Of a stretch of 64,000 nt of DNA, positions 8,861 through 17,605 are shown piece after piece. Made by a program: the position numbers and the translations under genes. Below the pieces are notes generated by a model. It saw only the letters and a program-made list of their open reading frames with translations. It did no database searches and was not told the origin of the DNA. Every line of letters starts with the position of its first letter. The stretch's first letter is position 1. The DNA comes from CALODL01 sp942492115 (lineage in GTDB: Bacteria; Planctomycetota; Phycisphaerae; UBA1845; CAIVHJ01): positions 372,001 to 436,000 of the forward strand of contig CALODL010000015.1 of assembly GCA_942492115.1 (NCBI GenBank). The letters are read 5' to 3'.

Positions 8861-9427
8861 ATGAGGTTTCACCGCACGAGCGTCAGCACCGTCGTACTAC
8901 TGTGCATCGCTTCTGTCACCGGCTGTATGCGTCCATCGGACGCGGAAATAGCAGAGATGATGAAGCAACCGCCCCGCCCCGCGGAGCTGGATCGCCTCGA
9001 CAGCATGATCGGAAGCTGGGAGGGTGACGCCGAGATCACCATGTTCGACAAGACCACGACCTCGCAAGGGCGTAACACATCACGCTGGGCCGCGGATGAA
9101 TGGGTCCTCATCGAAGAGTTCGAACATGACATGGGCGATGGCAACATGGAAAAGGGAGTAATGATGATGTGGTGGGATGACCACGCCCAGAAGTATCGTG
9201 TCACTTCGGCAACAAACTACGGAGGGTTCGGGACCGGAACCGTGACCTATGACGACAAGACCGACAAATTCAATTGGAAGATGAAAGAACGCAGTCGCGA
9301 CGGCCACAGCATGACTTCCACCGGGACGAGCAAGATGATCGATGATCAGGCCGAATGGCAGTGGTCTGTCAGTGTCCCGCTCATGGGCAAGATCATGGAC
9401 GCCCGCGGCACAGCCCGGCGCAAGTAG
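8861..9427 (+). CDS. DUF1579-family lipoprotein
   Basis: 188 residues with a lipobox-like SVTGC after a short hydrophobic segment. The core (LDRLDSMIGSWEGDAEI, ADEWVLIEEFEHDM, VMMMWWDDHAQKYRV) fits DUF1579, a lipocalin-like beta-barrel family of unknown function common in planctomycetes. An AGGAGA ribosome-binding site precedes ATG 8861. A strong intrinsic terminator follows at 9450. A second DUF1579 protein sits at 20812-21495, and both genes share a 12-bp upstream string (see findings). Confidence 0.82.
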   Translation: MRFHRTSVSTVVLLCIASVTGCMRPSDAEIAEMMKQPPRPAELDRLDSMIGSWEGDAEITMFDKTTTSQGRNTSRWAADEWVLIEEFEHDMGDGNMEKGVMMMWWDDHAQKYRVTSATNYGGFGTGTVTYDDKTDKFNWKMKERSRDGHSMTSTGTSKMIDDQAEWQWSVSVPLMGKIMDARGTARRK

Positions 9428-9449
9428 TTGGACAACTTACGATCCCATC

Positions 9450-9476
9450 GGGCGGCCCGCGCGGGCCGCCCTTTTT
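9450..9476 (+). terminator. Rho-independent terminator after the DUF1579 gene
   Basis: A perfect 11-bp G/C palindrome (9450-9460 pairing with 9461-9471) is followed by TTTTT. The tiny loop may open by a pair or two. It separates the DUF1579 gene from the hydrolase gene starting at 9503. Confidence 0.85.
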
Positions 9477-9502
9477 GTTGTCCGGCTGCACGCGAGGACA
9501 CC

Positions 9503-10513
9503 ATGGCCCGACGCAACCGAATCGCCATCGCGGCGATCCTGATCACCGGACTCTGCGGCGGATGCACCGCTGGGCGCTGCGAAGTATGGAGCGTCGCCAC
9601 ACGCGGCGAGAACGAATATGTTGAAACAGACGGTCGTGCGGATCGGACGATCGCGATCCGTCGCTCCGGAGCGCCAGACGCTCCGCTCACGCTCATTTTC
9701 CTGCATGGACTGGCTCAGACCAAGTACAGCATGCGCGACGTTGGTCGGGCACTGTCGCGTGATCACCAGGTCGTACTCGTTGATCTGCTCGGTCATGGGG
9801 ACTCTGACAAGCCAATCGACCACCAGGCCGGACTATACAGCATGTCCCGGCAAGGCCAGCGTGTCGCCGAGATCATCGATCGCGAGATCGCGGCAGGCAC
9901 GATGCAACGTGTCGTCCTGGTTGGCCTGTCGTACGGCGGCGGCATAGCCCTGGAAGCGGCGCGACTGTACTTCGAGCGTAACGGTGACGCCAACCCCATC
10001 GCTGGCGTAGTCGTGCTGGCCCCGGGGTGTTACCACTGGGCCTATTGGGACAGTCCTGAGTTCGCAGAGGAGTTGCTGTTCCTCAAAGGCAGCATGTTGT
10101 TGCCATTCGCCACCGTCCTGGCTCACGATCTCGTATTCGAGATCACGGTCCTCGAACGCTCCTATTGGCGAAAGGACCGCATCTCGGAGGAGGATCGCCG
10201 TGAAATACGCCAGCAATATCGCTCAGTCGCCGCGCGCGTGGCCGCCGCGCGCGCCACACTGGACATGGCCGACGAGCTCGAGAGCCGTCGTGGCCAACCG
10301 CGTTTCGGGCGGATCACGTGTCCCATACTGTGTCTCTACGGTGAATTCGACGACTACGTCGCCCCGTCAGTGATCGCGACCCTCGAGCACGAGCAGGCAA
10401 CCAATCCCGAATTCGAGTACATCGAAATCAAAGATGCAGGACACGATCTGCCGGGCGAGAAACGCTACGAGGTCATCAGGGCCATTCGGGCGTTCGCTGA
10501 GGATTTACAGTGA
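9503..10513 (+). CDS. Alpha/beta-hydrolase lipoprotein
   Basis: 336 residues from ATG 9503, preceded by a GAGGA ribosome-binding site. The signal peptide ends in the lipobox LCGGC (Cys21). The hydrolase fold is typical: LIFLHGLAQ oxyanion region, DLLGHGDSDKP, nucleophile elbow GLSYGGG (Ser143), ILCLYGEFDDYV acid and DAGHDLP histidine. This is the Abhydrolase_1/6 group, which covers esterases, lipases and haloperoxidase-like enzymes, so the substrate is open. It is periplasmic or surface anchored. Confidence 0.82.
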   Translation: MARRNRIAIAAILITGLCGGCTAGRCEVWSVATRGENEYVETDGRADRTIAIRRSGAPDAPLTLIFLHGLAQTKYSMRDVGRALSRDHQVVLVDLLGHGDSDKPIDHQAGLYSMSRQGQRVAEIIDREIAAGTMQRVVLVGLSYGGGIALEAARLYFERNGDANPIAGVVVLAPGCYHWAYWDSPEFAEELLFLKGSMLLPFATVLAHDLVFEITVLERSYWRKDRISEEDRREIRQQYRSVAARVAAARATLDMADELESRRGQPRFGRITCPILCLYGEFDDYVAPSVIATLEHEQATNPEFEYIEIKDAGHDLPGEKRYEVIRAIRAFAEDLQ

Positions 10514-10520
10514 GTGAGCG

Positions 10521-11624
10521 TCAGTGCATCCTGGATGCAACAGCCTGGAACTCAGACTCCACGGCACGAAAAGCTTCTACGACCGCGGGATCGAAGTGGC
10601 TGCCGTCTCCTTCGCAAATGATTGCCAGGGCCTTGTCATGCGGGAAAGCGTCTTTGTAGGACCGCTTACTCGTGAGCGCATCGTAGACATCGGCCAGCGC
10701 CACGATTCGGGCTGATAGCGGGATGGCCTCGCCAGCCAGGCCATAGGGATAGCCGCTACCATCCCATCTTTCGTGATGACACAGGGCAATCTCCGTGGCA
10801 ATGGACAAGAATGGGTTTTCTCCCAACTGTTGCTTGATCGCCAGAAGGGTGTCGCCGCCTGTGCACGGATGAAGCTGAATGACTTTGCGCTCGCCCGAGT
10901 CGAGCGGCCCATCTTTGAGCAGGACCGCATCAGGCGTCCCGACCTTGCCGATATCGTGCAATGCGGCCGTCGTCGTCACGGTTCGGATCCAATCCTCGTC
11001 GATCTCCTCCTGGGTCTTGCACAACTCTCTGGCCAGGATGCGTGTGTAGTAACAGATTCGTTCGAGGTGCTGCCCGGTGTCGTCGTCCCGTGATTCGGTC
11101 AATTTGGCCAAGGCAAAAATGATCGCTTCATGGCTGCGGAGCAACTCCTCGGTGCGTTCCTGGACCTTCAGTTCGAGACCTTCATTCAGCTCACGCAAAG
11201 CCGCATTGCTCTCCTGCAAATCGCGGCGCAGCCGATGGACCGTCAGGTGCGTGGTGACCCGCGCAACAACCTCGGCCTCCTGGAATGGTTTGTTGATGTA
11301 ATCGACGGCCCCCACCTCGAAGCCACGCACCTTGTCGGCGACGTCGTCACGGCCTGACAGGAATATGATCGATGCAGCAGACGTGTCAGGGCTCGCCTTG
11401 AGGCGTTGACACGTTTCGTAGCCATCGATGCCGGGCATGATGATATCCAGGAGCACCAGTGCCGGTTGGACCTCGCGCACCCTATCCAGGGCTTCCTCGC
11501 CGCTGCCCGCCGTATGCAGATCGAACCCATGACCTGCCAGCGCTCGCTTCAAAGCCACGAGCACCAGTCGGCTGTCATCCACGAGGAGGATACGTTCAGT
11601 ATCATGCACGTGTACATCCCCCAT
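10521..11624 (-). CDS. Response regulator with HD-GYP domain (probable c-di-GMP phosphodiesterase)
   Basis: 367 residues. The N-terminal receiver has the acidic pocket DD and phospho-acceptor Asp60 in LLDIIMP. A coiled-coil linker spans ~130-165. The C-terminal HD-GYP domain has HDIGK (His223-Asp224), HHERWDGSGYP and DVYDALTSKRSYK. The HD and GYP motifs are complete, so c-di-GMP hydrolysis is plausible, as in RpfG. It starts at ATG 11624 inside a TAATG overlap with the stop of the DnaJ-domain gene, so the two are translationally coupled. The cognate kinase is not obvious nearby. Confidence 0.9.
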   Translation of the reverse strand: MGDVHVHDTERILLVDDSRLVLVALKRALAGHGFDLHTAGSGEEALDRVREVQPALVLLDIIMPGIDGYETCQRLKASPDTSAASIIFLSGRDDVADKVRGFEVGAVDYINKPFQEAEVVARVTTHLTVHRLRRDLQESNAALRELNEGLELKVQERTEELLRSHEAIIFALAKLTESRDDDTGQHLERICYYTRILARELCKTQEEIDEDWIRTVTTTAALHDIGKVGTPDAVLLKDGPLDSGERKVIQLHPCTGGDTLLAIKQQLGENPFLSIATEIALCHHERWDGSGYPYGLAGEAIPLSARIVALADVYDALTSKRSYKDAFPHDKALAIICEGDGSHFDPAVVEAFRAVESEFQAVASRMH

Positions 11625-12418
11625 TAGTGTGCAACGCGACGCCGACGCCGGGCGCCCACCAGAATCCAGGCCAGCAGTGCCACGGGAACGACAGCCAGCA
11701 TGAGACCGCGGTTAAGGTGACTGATCTCATCCGTGAACAGCAACACAGCGGCATCGAGAAACCCGAAGGCAACGAGAATAAATGGTAGATAACCCAACCG
11801 TACATCGTCGCCCCCACGCGGCCTGCTGCGGCGGTCATTCCGTCGCTTCCAGAACCGTCGCAATCCCCCAGCGGCCCGAACCCGCTGATACCGCATCGAG
11901 ATTTGCCACAACGAAAAAACCATGATGACCGGCACGGTCATCGATCCAGCCAGCGAACGCCAGATGGGCATGCCCTGGTCCCGCAGCTCAAAGACGTGTC
12001 GCAGCATCATGACATAGATTGGGATCGACAACACCACGACGCATGAATACATGAGCAATTCGCGAAGGAACTCATTGCGCGGCGTATTCCAGATTTGTTC
12101 GCGAATATCATCAAGTTCCTGGTAGTACGAATGAAGCTCAGGTCGATACTTGCCAACCGTTTCCCCTTGCTTCAAGGCACCGATGGTAACGGCTGACGCC
12201 GGTGCGATCTTGCGATCGTACGCCGACCGGCGCTCCGGATCGATGAGCTCGCGATACACATTCGAGAGATCGATGAACCCCTCGTGCGCGCGGCGCGTGT
12301 CATCGGCCGACTGACGATGCAAATCCGGATGAGTCGCCAGGGCCTTCTTGCGAAACGCCGTTTTGATCTCGTCAATCGTGGCGTCCTGTGCAACTCCAAG
12401 TATCTCGTAGTGTGTCAT
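11624..12418 (-). CDS. DnaJ-domain membrane protein
   Basis: 264 residues. The N-terminal J domain (YEILGVAQDATIDEIK...) has an intact HPD (residues 30-32), the motif that stimulates Hsp70 ATPase. The rest lacks the G/F and zinc-finger regions of true DnaJ. It has about four hydrophobic helices (from ~LLMYSCVVVLSIPIYVMM, ~SMTVPVIMVFSLW, then a C-terminal pair) separated by basic loops and ending RRRRRVAH. It is a membrane-tethered type III J protein, probably recruiting DnaK to a membrane task. Its stop overlaps the start of the HD-GYP regulator by one base. Confidence 0.82.
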   Translation of the reverse strand: MTHYEILGVAQDATIDEIKTAFRKKALATHPDLHRQSADDTRRAHEGFIDLSNVYRELIDPERRSAYDRKIAPASAVTIGALKQGETVGKYRPELHSYYQELDDIREQIWNTPRNEFLRELLMYSCVVVLSIPIYVMMLRHVFELRDQGMPIWRSLAGSMTVPVIMVFSLWQISMRYQRVRAAGGLRRFWKRRNDRRSRPRGGDDVRLGYLPFILVAFGFLDAAVLLFTDEISHLNRGLMLAVVPVALLAWILVGARRRRRVAH

Positions 12419-12549
12419 TATATCGCGTGCCGACCGCAGCCGGGCTCTCCCTTACACAATCCATATCCCCATACCGGTACCAAATCAACACGACCGACGC
12501 CGCAGCAGGCTACGAGAATGTTATTGGACGCGCACGATGTCATCACGGA

Positions 12550-13992
12550 TCAAGCACGCGGCCATGGACCGGAGATCGCCATCGTCACGCCGGATTCCTG
12601 GAGGTTGACGAACAATGTCGTACCATCGGGAGAGAACGTCGGCCCAGCAAACTCGTCATCCGACATCTCATTGCGGGCCAGCTCGTACAGCTGCCCGGCA
12701 GGCGTGACGCCAATCAGTCGATTGCGGTACGCGAGACCCTCACCATCCTCGCAAACGACCAGGTCACCCCACGGAGCAACGACGACGTTGTCACAGTTGC
12801 GCAACAGATCCGCGTTACGGGGTTCGATGAACAATTCAAGCGTCCCGGGTTGGCTGCGTTCCGCCGCGGTGCCTTCGGCTGGACTGGGAACGTACCGCCA
12901 GACCTGGCCCAATTGTCTGGGACCACCGATGGTACACGCCACATACACACCGTCACGTCCCTGCCAGATGCCCTCGCCCCGTGCGAAACGCGCGGCTCCG
13001 GCGTGCCACCCCCGCAACCGCAGGTCATCATCGGGAGCCGCGAGATGATCAATATCGAGCCATTCCACAGCCAGAATCGTCCCGACATCGATCATCCTGC
13101 AGAACCCCATGAGCGCGAGCCATTCCCAGTTTCGTGTGTCGCACTGCGGCTGGTCGCGAATCGCCAGGACCTGAGTCCGCCCCCCCGCGAGCAGTTGCCC
13201 CGGTTTGTTTGGAACATAACGATACAGCAGGCCATCCCCACGGTCCTCGGTCTGGTACACGATGCCCGTGCGAGGATCGACTGCGACTGCTTCCCGCCGG
13301 AACCGACCCATCGCCTTGATGGGCTCCGGGGTGGCCAAACGACCGTCACACGTGGCGGGAACCTCGAATGGATAGCCATGGTCTTGTTCGAACGGGGCGA
13401 CCGCCCGCTGAACGTTCTCCTCGCAGCTGATCCATGTGCCCCATGGCGTCGGCCCGCCGGCACAGTTGTGCTGCGTTCCTGCAAGGCTGAGGTATTGTCG
13501 CTCGAGCTTCCGCCGACGCTGATCATAGAGCAAGGTCACTGTTCCGCCGATGCAGGGCACACGACCACCCCCGGCGTCGAAGATGGCTGACCGGTGCACG
13601 CGGCCGAGCCGCTCGTTGGCAACACCGAACGGACCGACGGCCGTCATGTTGTAAATCAATTCATGGTTACGCACGATGACGGTCTTGCCGTCGGGACCGT
13701 TGAACGCCGCCATACCGTCGGGCTTACCGGGAACCAGCAGACCATCGTCCATTTCTTGCCCGGTGCGTGAAACGATGTGATATTCAAAACCGGATGGTAA
13801 ATCCAGAAGCCCGGCTGGATCTTTGAGCAACGGACCGACAGCGGCCACGCGCGAATGCCGGTCGGCTGCCATCAGGGACTGCAGCCCGCGGAAGCCGAGC
13901 GTCGCGGCTGCGGCACTCTTGATGAATTCTCGGCGTGTTGTCGACACAAGGGTGCCCTCTACGCGCGTCCCGGCGTCTTCATTCGACGCCAT
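12550..13992 (-). CDS. PhoX-like (DUF839) secreted phosphatase-family protein with Tat signal
   Basis: About 480 residues from ATG 13992; a GTG at 14025 is an alternative start. A twin-arginine signal (STTRREFIKSAAAATLGF) indicates folded export. The body shows DUF839/PhoX-type features: LPSGFEYHIVSRTGQ, VIVRNHEL, GTVTLLYD, NCAGGPTPWGTWISCEE, VYQTEDRGDGLLYRYVP, DNVVVAPWGDLVVCEDG and FSPDGTTLFVNLQ. Known PhoX enzymes are Ca/Fe-dependent alkaline phosphatases, but many DUF839 members are untested, so the activity is tentative. It lies downstream of the 3-hydroxyanthranilate dioxygenase gene in the same direction. Confidence 0.85.
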   Translation of the reverse strand: MASNEDAGTRVEGTLVSTTRREFIKSAAAATLGFRGLQSLMAADRHSRVAAVGPLLKDPAGLLDLPSGFEYHIVSRTGQEMDDGLLVPGKPDGMAAFNGPDGKTVIVRNHELIYNMTAVGPFGVANERLGRVHRSAIFDAGGGRVPCIGGTVTLLYDQRRRKLERQYLSLAGTQHNCAGGPTPWGTWISCEENVQRAVAPFEQDHGYPFEVPATCDGRLATPEPIKAMGRFRREAVAVDPRTGIVYQTEDRGDGLLYRYVPNKPGQLLAGGRTQVLAIRDQPQCDTRNWEWLALMGFCRMIDVGTILAVEWLDIDHLAAPDDDLRLRGWHAGAARFARGEGIWQGRDGVYVACTIGGPRQLGQVWRYVPSPAEGTAAERSQPGTLELFIEPRNADLLRNCDNVVVAPWGDLVVCEDGEGLAYRNRLIGVTPAGQLYELARNEMSDDEFAGPTFSPDGTTLFVNLQESGVTMAISGPWPRA

Positions 13993-14067
13993 CACACGCA
14001 GCGCTCGAAAAGAAAGGGCCGGCACTGCGCCGACCCATCATGAACACGAAAGGTGCGTTCTGCGGAC

Positions 14068-14598
14068 CTACATGTCGGGGCGTTCTACCCGCTTGCCACA
14101 CTTGCACGTTCTTTTTTCATCGTCGGCCCAGAAATCTTCCATCATCTGACGAAAATGGGTCACGATATCCTTCAGATCAAACTCCAGGTCACACACGAGA
14201 TCGCCGCACGCGTCGCAGTAAAACGCCAGATGCTCCATCTCGCCAGGCGGCCGGCGGCGCTCGACCACCATACCGAGAGTGCCCGGTGGACGCTGCGGTG
14301 AATGGGGCACGCCACCTGGGATGAAGAATGTTTCGCCTTCCTTGACGACATGATCTTTGATCTGGCCGTCCTCACGGATCCGAACCGTGATGTCACCCTT
14401 GATCTGATAGAAAAACTCTTCCGACTTGGTGATGTGGAAGTCGTTCCGGGCGTTCGGGCCGGCAATGACCATGATGAAGAAGTCCTCTCCATCGTACAGG
14501 TACTTGTTGCTCACCGGTGGCTTGAAGTCGGCGTGATGGTCTTCAATCCATTTCATCAAATTGATGGCCGGCAGGGTCGTGGTTGTCTCAACACTCAT
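14068..14598 (-). CDS. nbaC: 3-hydroxyanthranilate 3,4-dioxygenase
   Basis: 176 residues, the usual length for bacterial enzymes. The cupin iron ligands are visible as His55, Glu61 and His99, with Arg51 (NARNDFH) placed as the substrate carboxylate ligand. The C-terminal rubredoxin-like metal site is present as CDAC (128/131) with Cys165 and Cys167, slightly different in spacing from the usual CxxC. It opens the ring of 3-hydroxyanthranilate, giving the precursor of quinolinate (NAD synthesis) or entering tryptophan/2-nitrobenzoate breakdown. No other kynurenine-pathway gene is in the window, so the pathway role is unresolved. Confidence 0.92.
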   Translation of the reverse strand: MSVETTTTLPAINLMKWIEDHHADFKPPVSNKYLYDGEDFFIMVIAGPNARNDFHITKSEEFFYQIKGDITVRIREDGQIKDHVVKEGETFFIPGGVPHSPQRPPGTLGMVVERRRPPGEMEHLAFYCDACGDLVCDLEFDLKDIVTHFRQMMEDFWADDEKRTCKCGKRVERPDM

Positions 14599-14931
14599 TA
14601 CGCTGGGTCCTCCAATGATCGACCTGGCTTCGTGTCCCTCGATCGTAGGACATCTGGCGCTTGATCGCGAGAGGACGATGAATCAGGCATCGGGCCGCTG
14701 GTGGGCACACATGCCGCCCTGCGACACAACCATTTGCCTCCCAATGACAATCGCTCACATAAGTCGTAAGAACCTGGTGACGCGCTGACCACGGGTCAAC
14801 CTGACGCGTGTGGGCGCAGGCGCAGACACGCGGCGCCGCCACGAACTCGAAATCACAACCGCAGCAAGGCCCGACCACGAACGGTCCGCGCGGTCGCCAG
14901 GACACGCCAGAGAGAGTTCGCAGGAGCCGAC
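14599..14931. other. Gene-free stretch of about 330 bp
   Basis: I see no supported gene. The open frames on both strands are short, rich in Arg/Ser/Pro and lack ribosome-binding sites. The region probably holds the promoter of the 3-hydroxyanthranilate dioxygenase gene, but no clear consensus was found. Confidence 0.45.
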
Positions 14932-16365
14932 CTACGGGGTCGGCGCGACGCCGTCCTCGTCGGGTTCGAGAAACAGGTCGAAGTCAAAGCGCATGGTGTG
15001 CGTGGCCGGTTGCGGACCATCCGGGCCTTCCAACTCGAACGGCCTTATGTCAAGATCGAACCGGCCCTTGAAATTGAGTAGAACACCGCCCACGCCGCCC
15101 ACTGTTGGTTCGAGAGTCGCATCCATCGTCAGTGGCACGGTGACCCCTTTGAGTTGAAAGCGCCCGGCCATGCGGACTGCTGCCTTCCGGCCCCAGCGAA
15201 CATGGCCGTCGCCCTCAACCGTGTCGATAGAAAAGCGCGATGATGGATACTGTTCCGTGTGCAGAAAGACCTCCCCCTGGAGGGTCTTGTCGAGCAGCGG
15301 CTCGCCCATCGTCACAGACTTCGGATCGGCGTTGAACGCCCCACGTATCGTGTCAGTCTCGAACCCGTTCGCGAGAGTCAGACCACCGTTCACCCTGAAC
15401 ACCTCGCCAGCATAACTGTCCAGAGGCGGTGCAAATCTGAACTGCAACACGGGCAAGTACTCCAGGTCGTCATCGAGTACACGCCACACCCGAGCCAATG
15501 GCAAGCCCGTCATCTCGGCCGGCGCGTCTGCAGGCTCGTCGGGCAAACGCAAACCCAACTCCTCCCAGGTCGCGATCTTGACGTCAGTCGACACGACATC
15601 AAATCCATCACCATGGACAGTTGAGCCCATCTGATCGACCATGGCCTGCTCCAGAGCAGCGGCCGCGCGGGCGAATACGGCATCGCGCTCGACCCACAAG
15701 CCGCTTGCAGCAGCACCGTCCTGCTCAAAGATCGGCACCTTGCAGTTGAATTGCGAGAACAGGCTCACTGCAACTGCGATCTTGCCGTCGGACGAGCGCC
15801 ATGGGTAGAAGTCCATGTAGAACAACCGATCGGATCGGCGCAGGCTCACGACCTCAGCCACCTCGAGGCGTTTGAAGCCTCTGATAATGGCTGCGCGTGC
15901 GCGACCCTCGAACTCCGCCGGATCGAAGCCCTCCGGAACCTCGCCGCTCAGCAGCGTAATTTTCAAAGGAGTGGCGATGCGCGCACGCCCGAAGGCCCAC
16001 ACCGGAACGTCTTGACGTGTCGTGGCGTCATCACCCTGCGCTACGCGTTGAGCGGTGCGGACGAAGGTCCGGATCCGCTCGAGGTCCAGATAACGCCCTT
16101 GGTAGACCGAGCGACCAAGGTGGTTTTGAAACATGATGAGCGGGGTCACGGTCACACTTGCGGGAACACCGTGCGAATGTTCCATGAACCGAAACTCGAC
16201 ATCCAACTCGCCGGCCAGCGTTTTGAGTCTGGGCACGATCTGCGATCGGAACTCTCGAGCCACCTCGGATCGCGCAGGCCCATTGAATACCAACAATTGA
16301 CCTGTCGTTGCACCGGCCGGCGCAGCGGCCAGGATCGCCAGAGATATTGCAACCGTCGCGTGCAT
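14932..16365 (-). CDS. Secreted protein with YceI-like C-terminal domain
   Basis: 477 residues with a cleavable signal peptide (MHATVAISLAILAAAPAGA). The N-terminal ~100 residues (QLLVFNGPARSEVAREF, ... TVTPLIMFQNHLGRSVYQG) have a thioredoxin-like strand/helix pattern but no CxxC. The middle is unassigned. The C-terminal ~160 residues carry YceI features: GEVFLHTEQYPSSRF, VRMAGRFQLKGVTVPLTMDATL and a late strand FDFDLFLEP. YceI proteins are lipocalin-like barrels binding polyisoprenoid or other hydrophobic ligands. It diverges from a stand-alone YceI gene across a 150-bp intergenic region, suggesting a shared role. Confidence 0.68.
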   Translation of the reverse strand: MHATVAISLAILAAAPAGATTGQLLVFNGPARSEVAREFRSQIVPRLKTLAGELDVEFRFMEHSHGVPASVTVTPLIMFQNHLGRSVYQGRYLDLERIRTFVRTAQRVAQGDDATTRQDVPVWAFGRARIATPLKITLLSGEVPEGFDPAEFEGRARAAIIRGFKRLEVAEVVSLRRSDRLFYMDFYPWRSSDGKIAVAVSLFSQFNCKVPIFEQDGAAASGLWVERDAVFARAAAALEQAMVDQMGSTVHGDGFDVVSTDVKIATWEELGLRLPDEPADAPAEMTGLPLARVWRVLDDDLEYLPVLQFRFAPPLDSYAGEVFRVNGGLTLANGFETDTIRGAFNADPKSVTMGEPLLDKTLQGEVFLHTEQYPSSRFSIDTVEGDGHVRWGRKAAVRMAGRFQLKGVTVPLTMDATLEPTVGGVGGVLLNFKGRFDLDIRPFELEGPDGPQPATHTMRFDFDLFLEPDEDGVAPTP

Positions 16366-16423
16366 GGTGCCTGATCCTCCTGACTCAGTTTATGCAAGCA
16401 ATTGAGCTGTTATGGCCATCGAT

Positions 16424-16451
16424 TTGAAAGTGGCACGACCTCTCTTATACT
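16424..16451 (+). promoter_or_regulatory. Sigma-70-type promoter for the YceI/EF-hand gene
   Basis: TTGAAA (16424-16429) and TATACT (16446-16451) are separated by 16 bp, 65 bp before the ATG at 16516. This is one of the few near-consensus promoters seen by eye in the window. The divergent gene at 16365 must use another promoter. Confidence 0.65.
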
Positions 16452-16515
16452 CATACACCCAACGGGGGACTTGGGGCAAGACGCCCTCACGTGTACAGAT
16501 TACAAGGAGACTGAT

Positions 16516-17334
16516 ATGCCGGCTATGCGCACGCGACTCGTTATTGGAAGCCTGATCGCCATGGGAGCCACCAGCTCCGTACCGCTGAGTGCCCACGCCA
16601 AAGAGCAGACATTCAGCGTCGATGCCGTACACTCCACAGTCATATTCGGAATTCAGCACCTTGGAGCCGGCCGGTTTTACGGCCGGTTTAACGATGTCAG
16701 CGGCACGATCAGTCACGACGCCGACGTCGACACGGGCCTGAATCTCGATATCGTGGTGGCGATCGACAGCGTCGATACTGGCAACGACGGCCTCGATCAA
16801 CACCTCAAGGGGGGTGATTTTTTCAGTGCCGATCAATACGCCACCATGACCTTCAAGAGCACAGCAGTCAAGCGTAAGGATGCGAAGGTGTACGAGGTCA
16901 CTGGCGACCTGACGTTGCACGGCGTCACCAAACAACAGACCATCGACATGGAGTGGCATGGCACAGCAGACAAGGGTCGCGGACTGAAGTGTGGTTTTGA
17001 AACGGCCTTCGTCATAGAGCGCAGCGACTTCGGAATGAGTTGGGGGGTCGACAACGGTGCACTGGGGAACGACGTCCGAATCATCGTATCGCTTGAAGCA
17101 AATGCAGCGAGCGAACGGAAAGAAAGCGACAGTGGTGACAAGGACGCGGCCGGCGGCGGTGGGCGGGGGCAACGTATGCTGGCTCGCTTTGATGCCAACA
17201 AGGACGGCAAGCTGCAGAAAGAGGAAGCCCCAGAACGCATGCAATCCCAGTTTGACGAACTGGACAAGAATGGCGATGGCGTGCTCGACGCCGATGAGGT
17301 CGGCGCCATGAGTGGCCGCAGACGGGGCGGATAG
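16516..17334 (+). CDS. Periplasmic YceI-family protein with C-terminal EF-hand pair
   Basis: 272 residues from ATG 16516, with AAGGAGA 5 bases upstream. The signal peptide ends near SAHA-KEQ. Residues ~30-200 are a YceI domain (FSVDAVHSTVIFGIQHLGAGRFYGRF, LKGGDFFSADQYATMTFKS, TGDLTLHGVTKQQTI, ERSDFGM). After a Gly-rich linker come two EF-hand loops: DANKDGKLQKEE and DKNGDGVLDADE, each with Asp/Asn at positions 1, 3, 5 and an acidic residue at 12. Calcium binding is therefore likely. YceI plus EF-hands in one chain is an unusual combination. Confidence 0.85.
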   Translation: MPAMRTRLVIGSLIAMGATSSVPLSAHAKEQTFSVDAVHSTVIFGIQHLGAGRFYGRFNDVSGTISHDADVDTGLNLDIVVAIDSVDTGNDGLDQHLKGGDFFSADQYATMTFKSTAVKRKDAKVYEVTGDLTLHGVTKQQTIDMEWHGTADKGRGLKCGFETAFVIERSDFGMSWGVDNGALGNDVRIIVSLEANAASERKESDSGDKDAAGGGGRGQRMLARFDANKDGKLQKEEAPERMQSQFDELDKNGDGVLDADEVGAMSGRRRGG

Positions 17335-17605
17335 CCTGTGCAGTCCACAGACGACGGCGGAGTCCCAGGAGATAGCACGTGGTGTCGCGCATAACCTTCA
17401 CCTGCACAATACCATAGCGTCTCCCTCGAGCCGTGATACAACCCTGTGACACCCGTATGATTGGAAGTACCCGCCCCGGGGCACTACCATCCTGGCAATC
17501 CGCTTTTGAATTGTCCCGGCCACGCGGCCACGACCGTTCAAACGCCGTGGCTGTCAATGGTTGGTAGCCGGTCAGATGAACAGGCCTGAATGAAGGACAA
17601 TTTCG

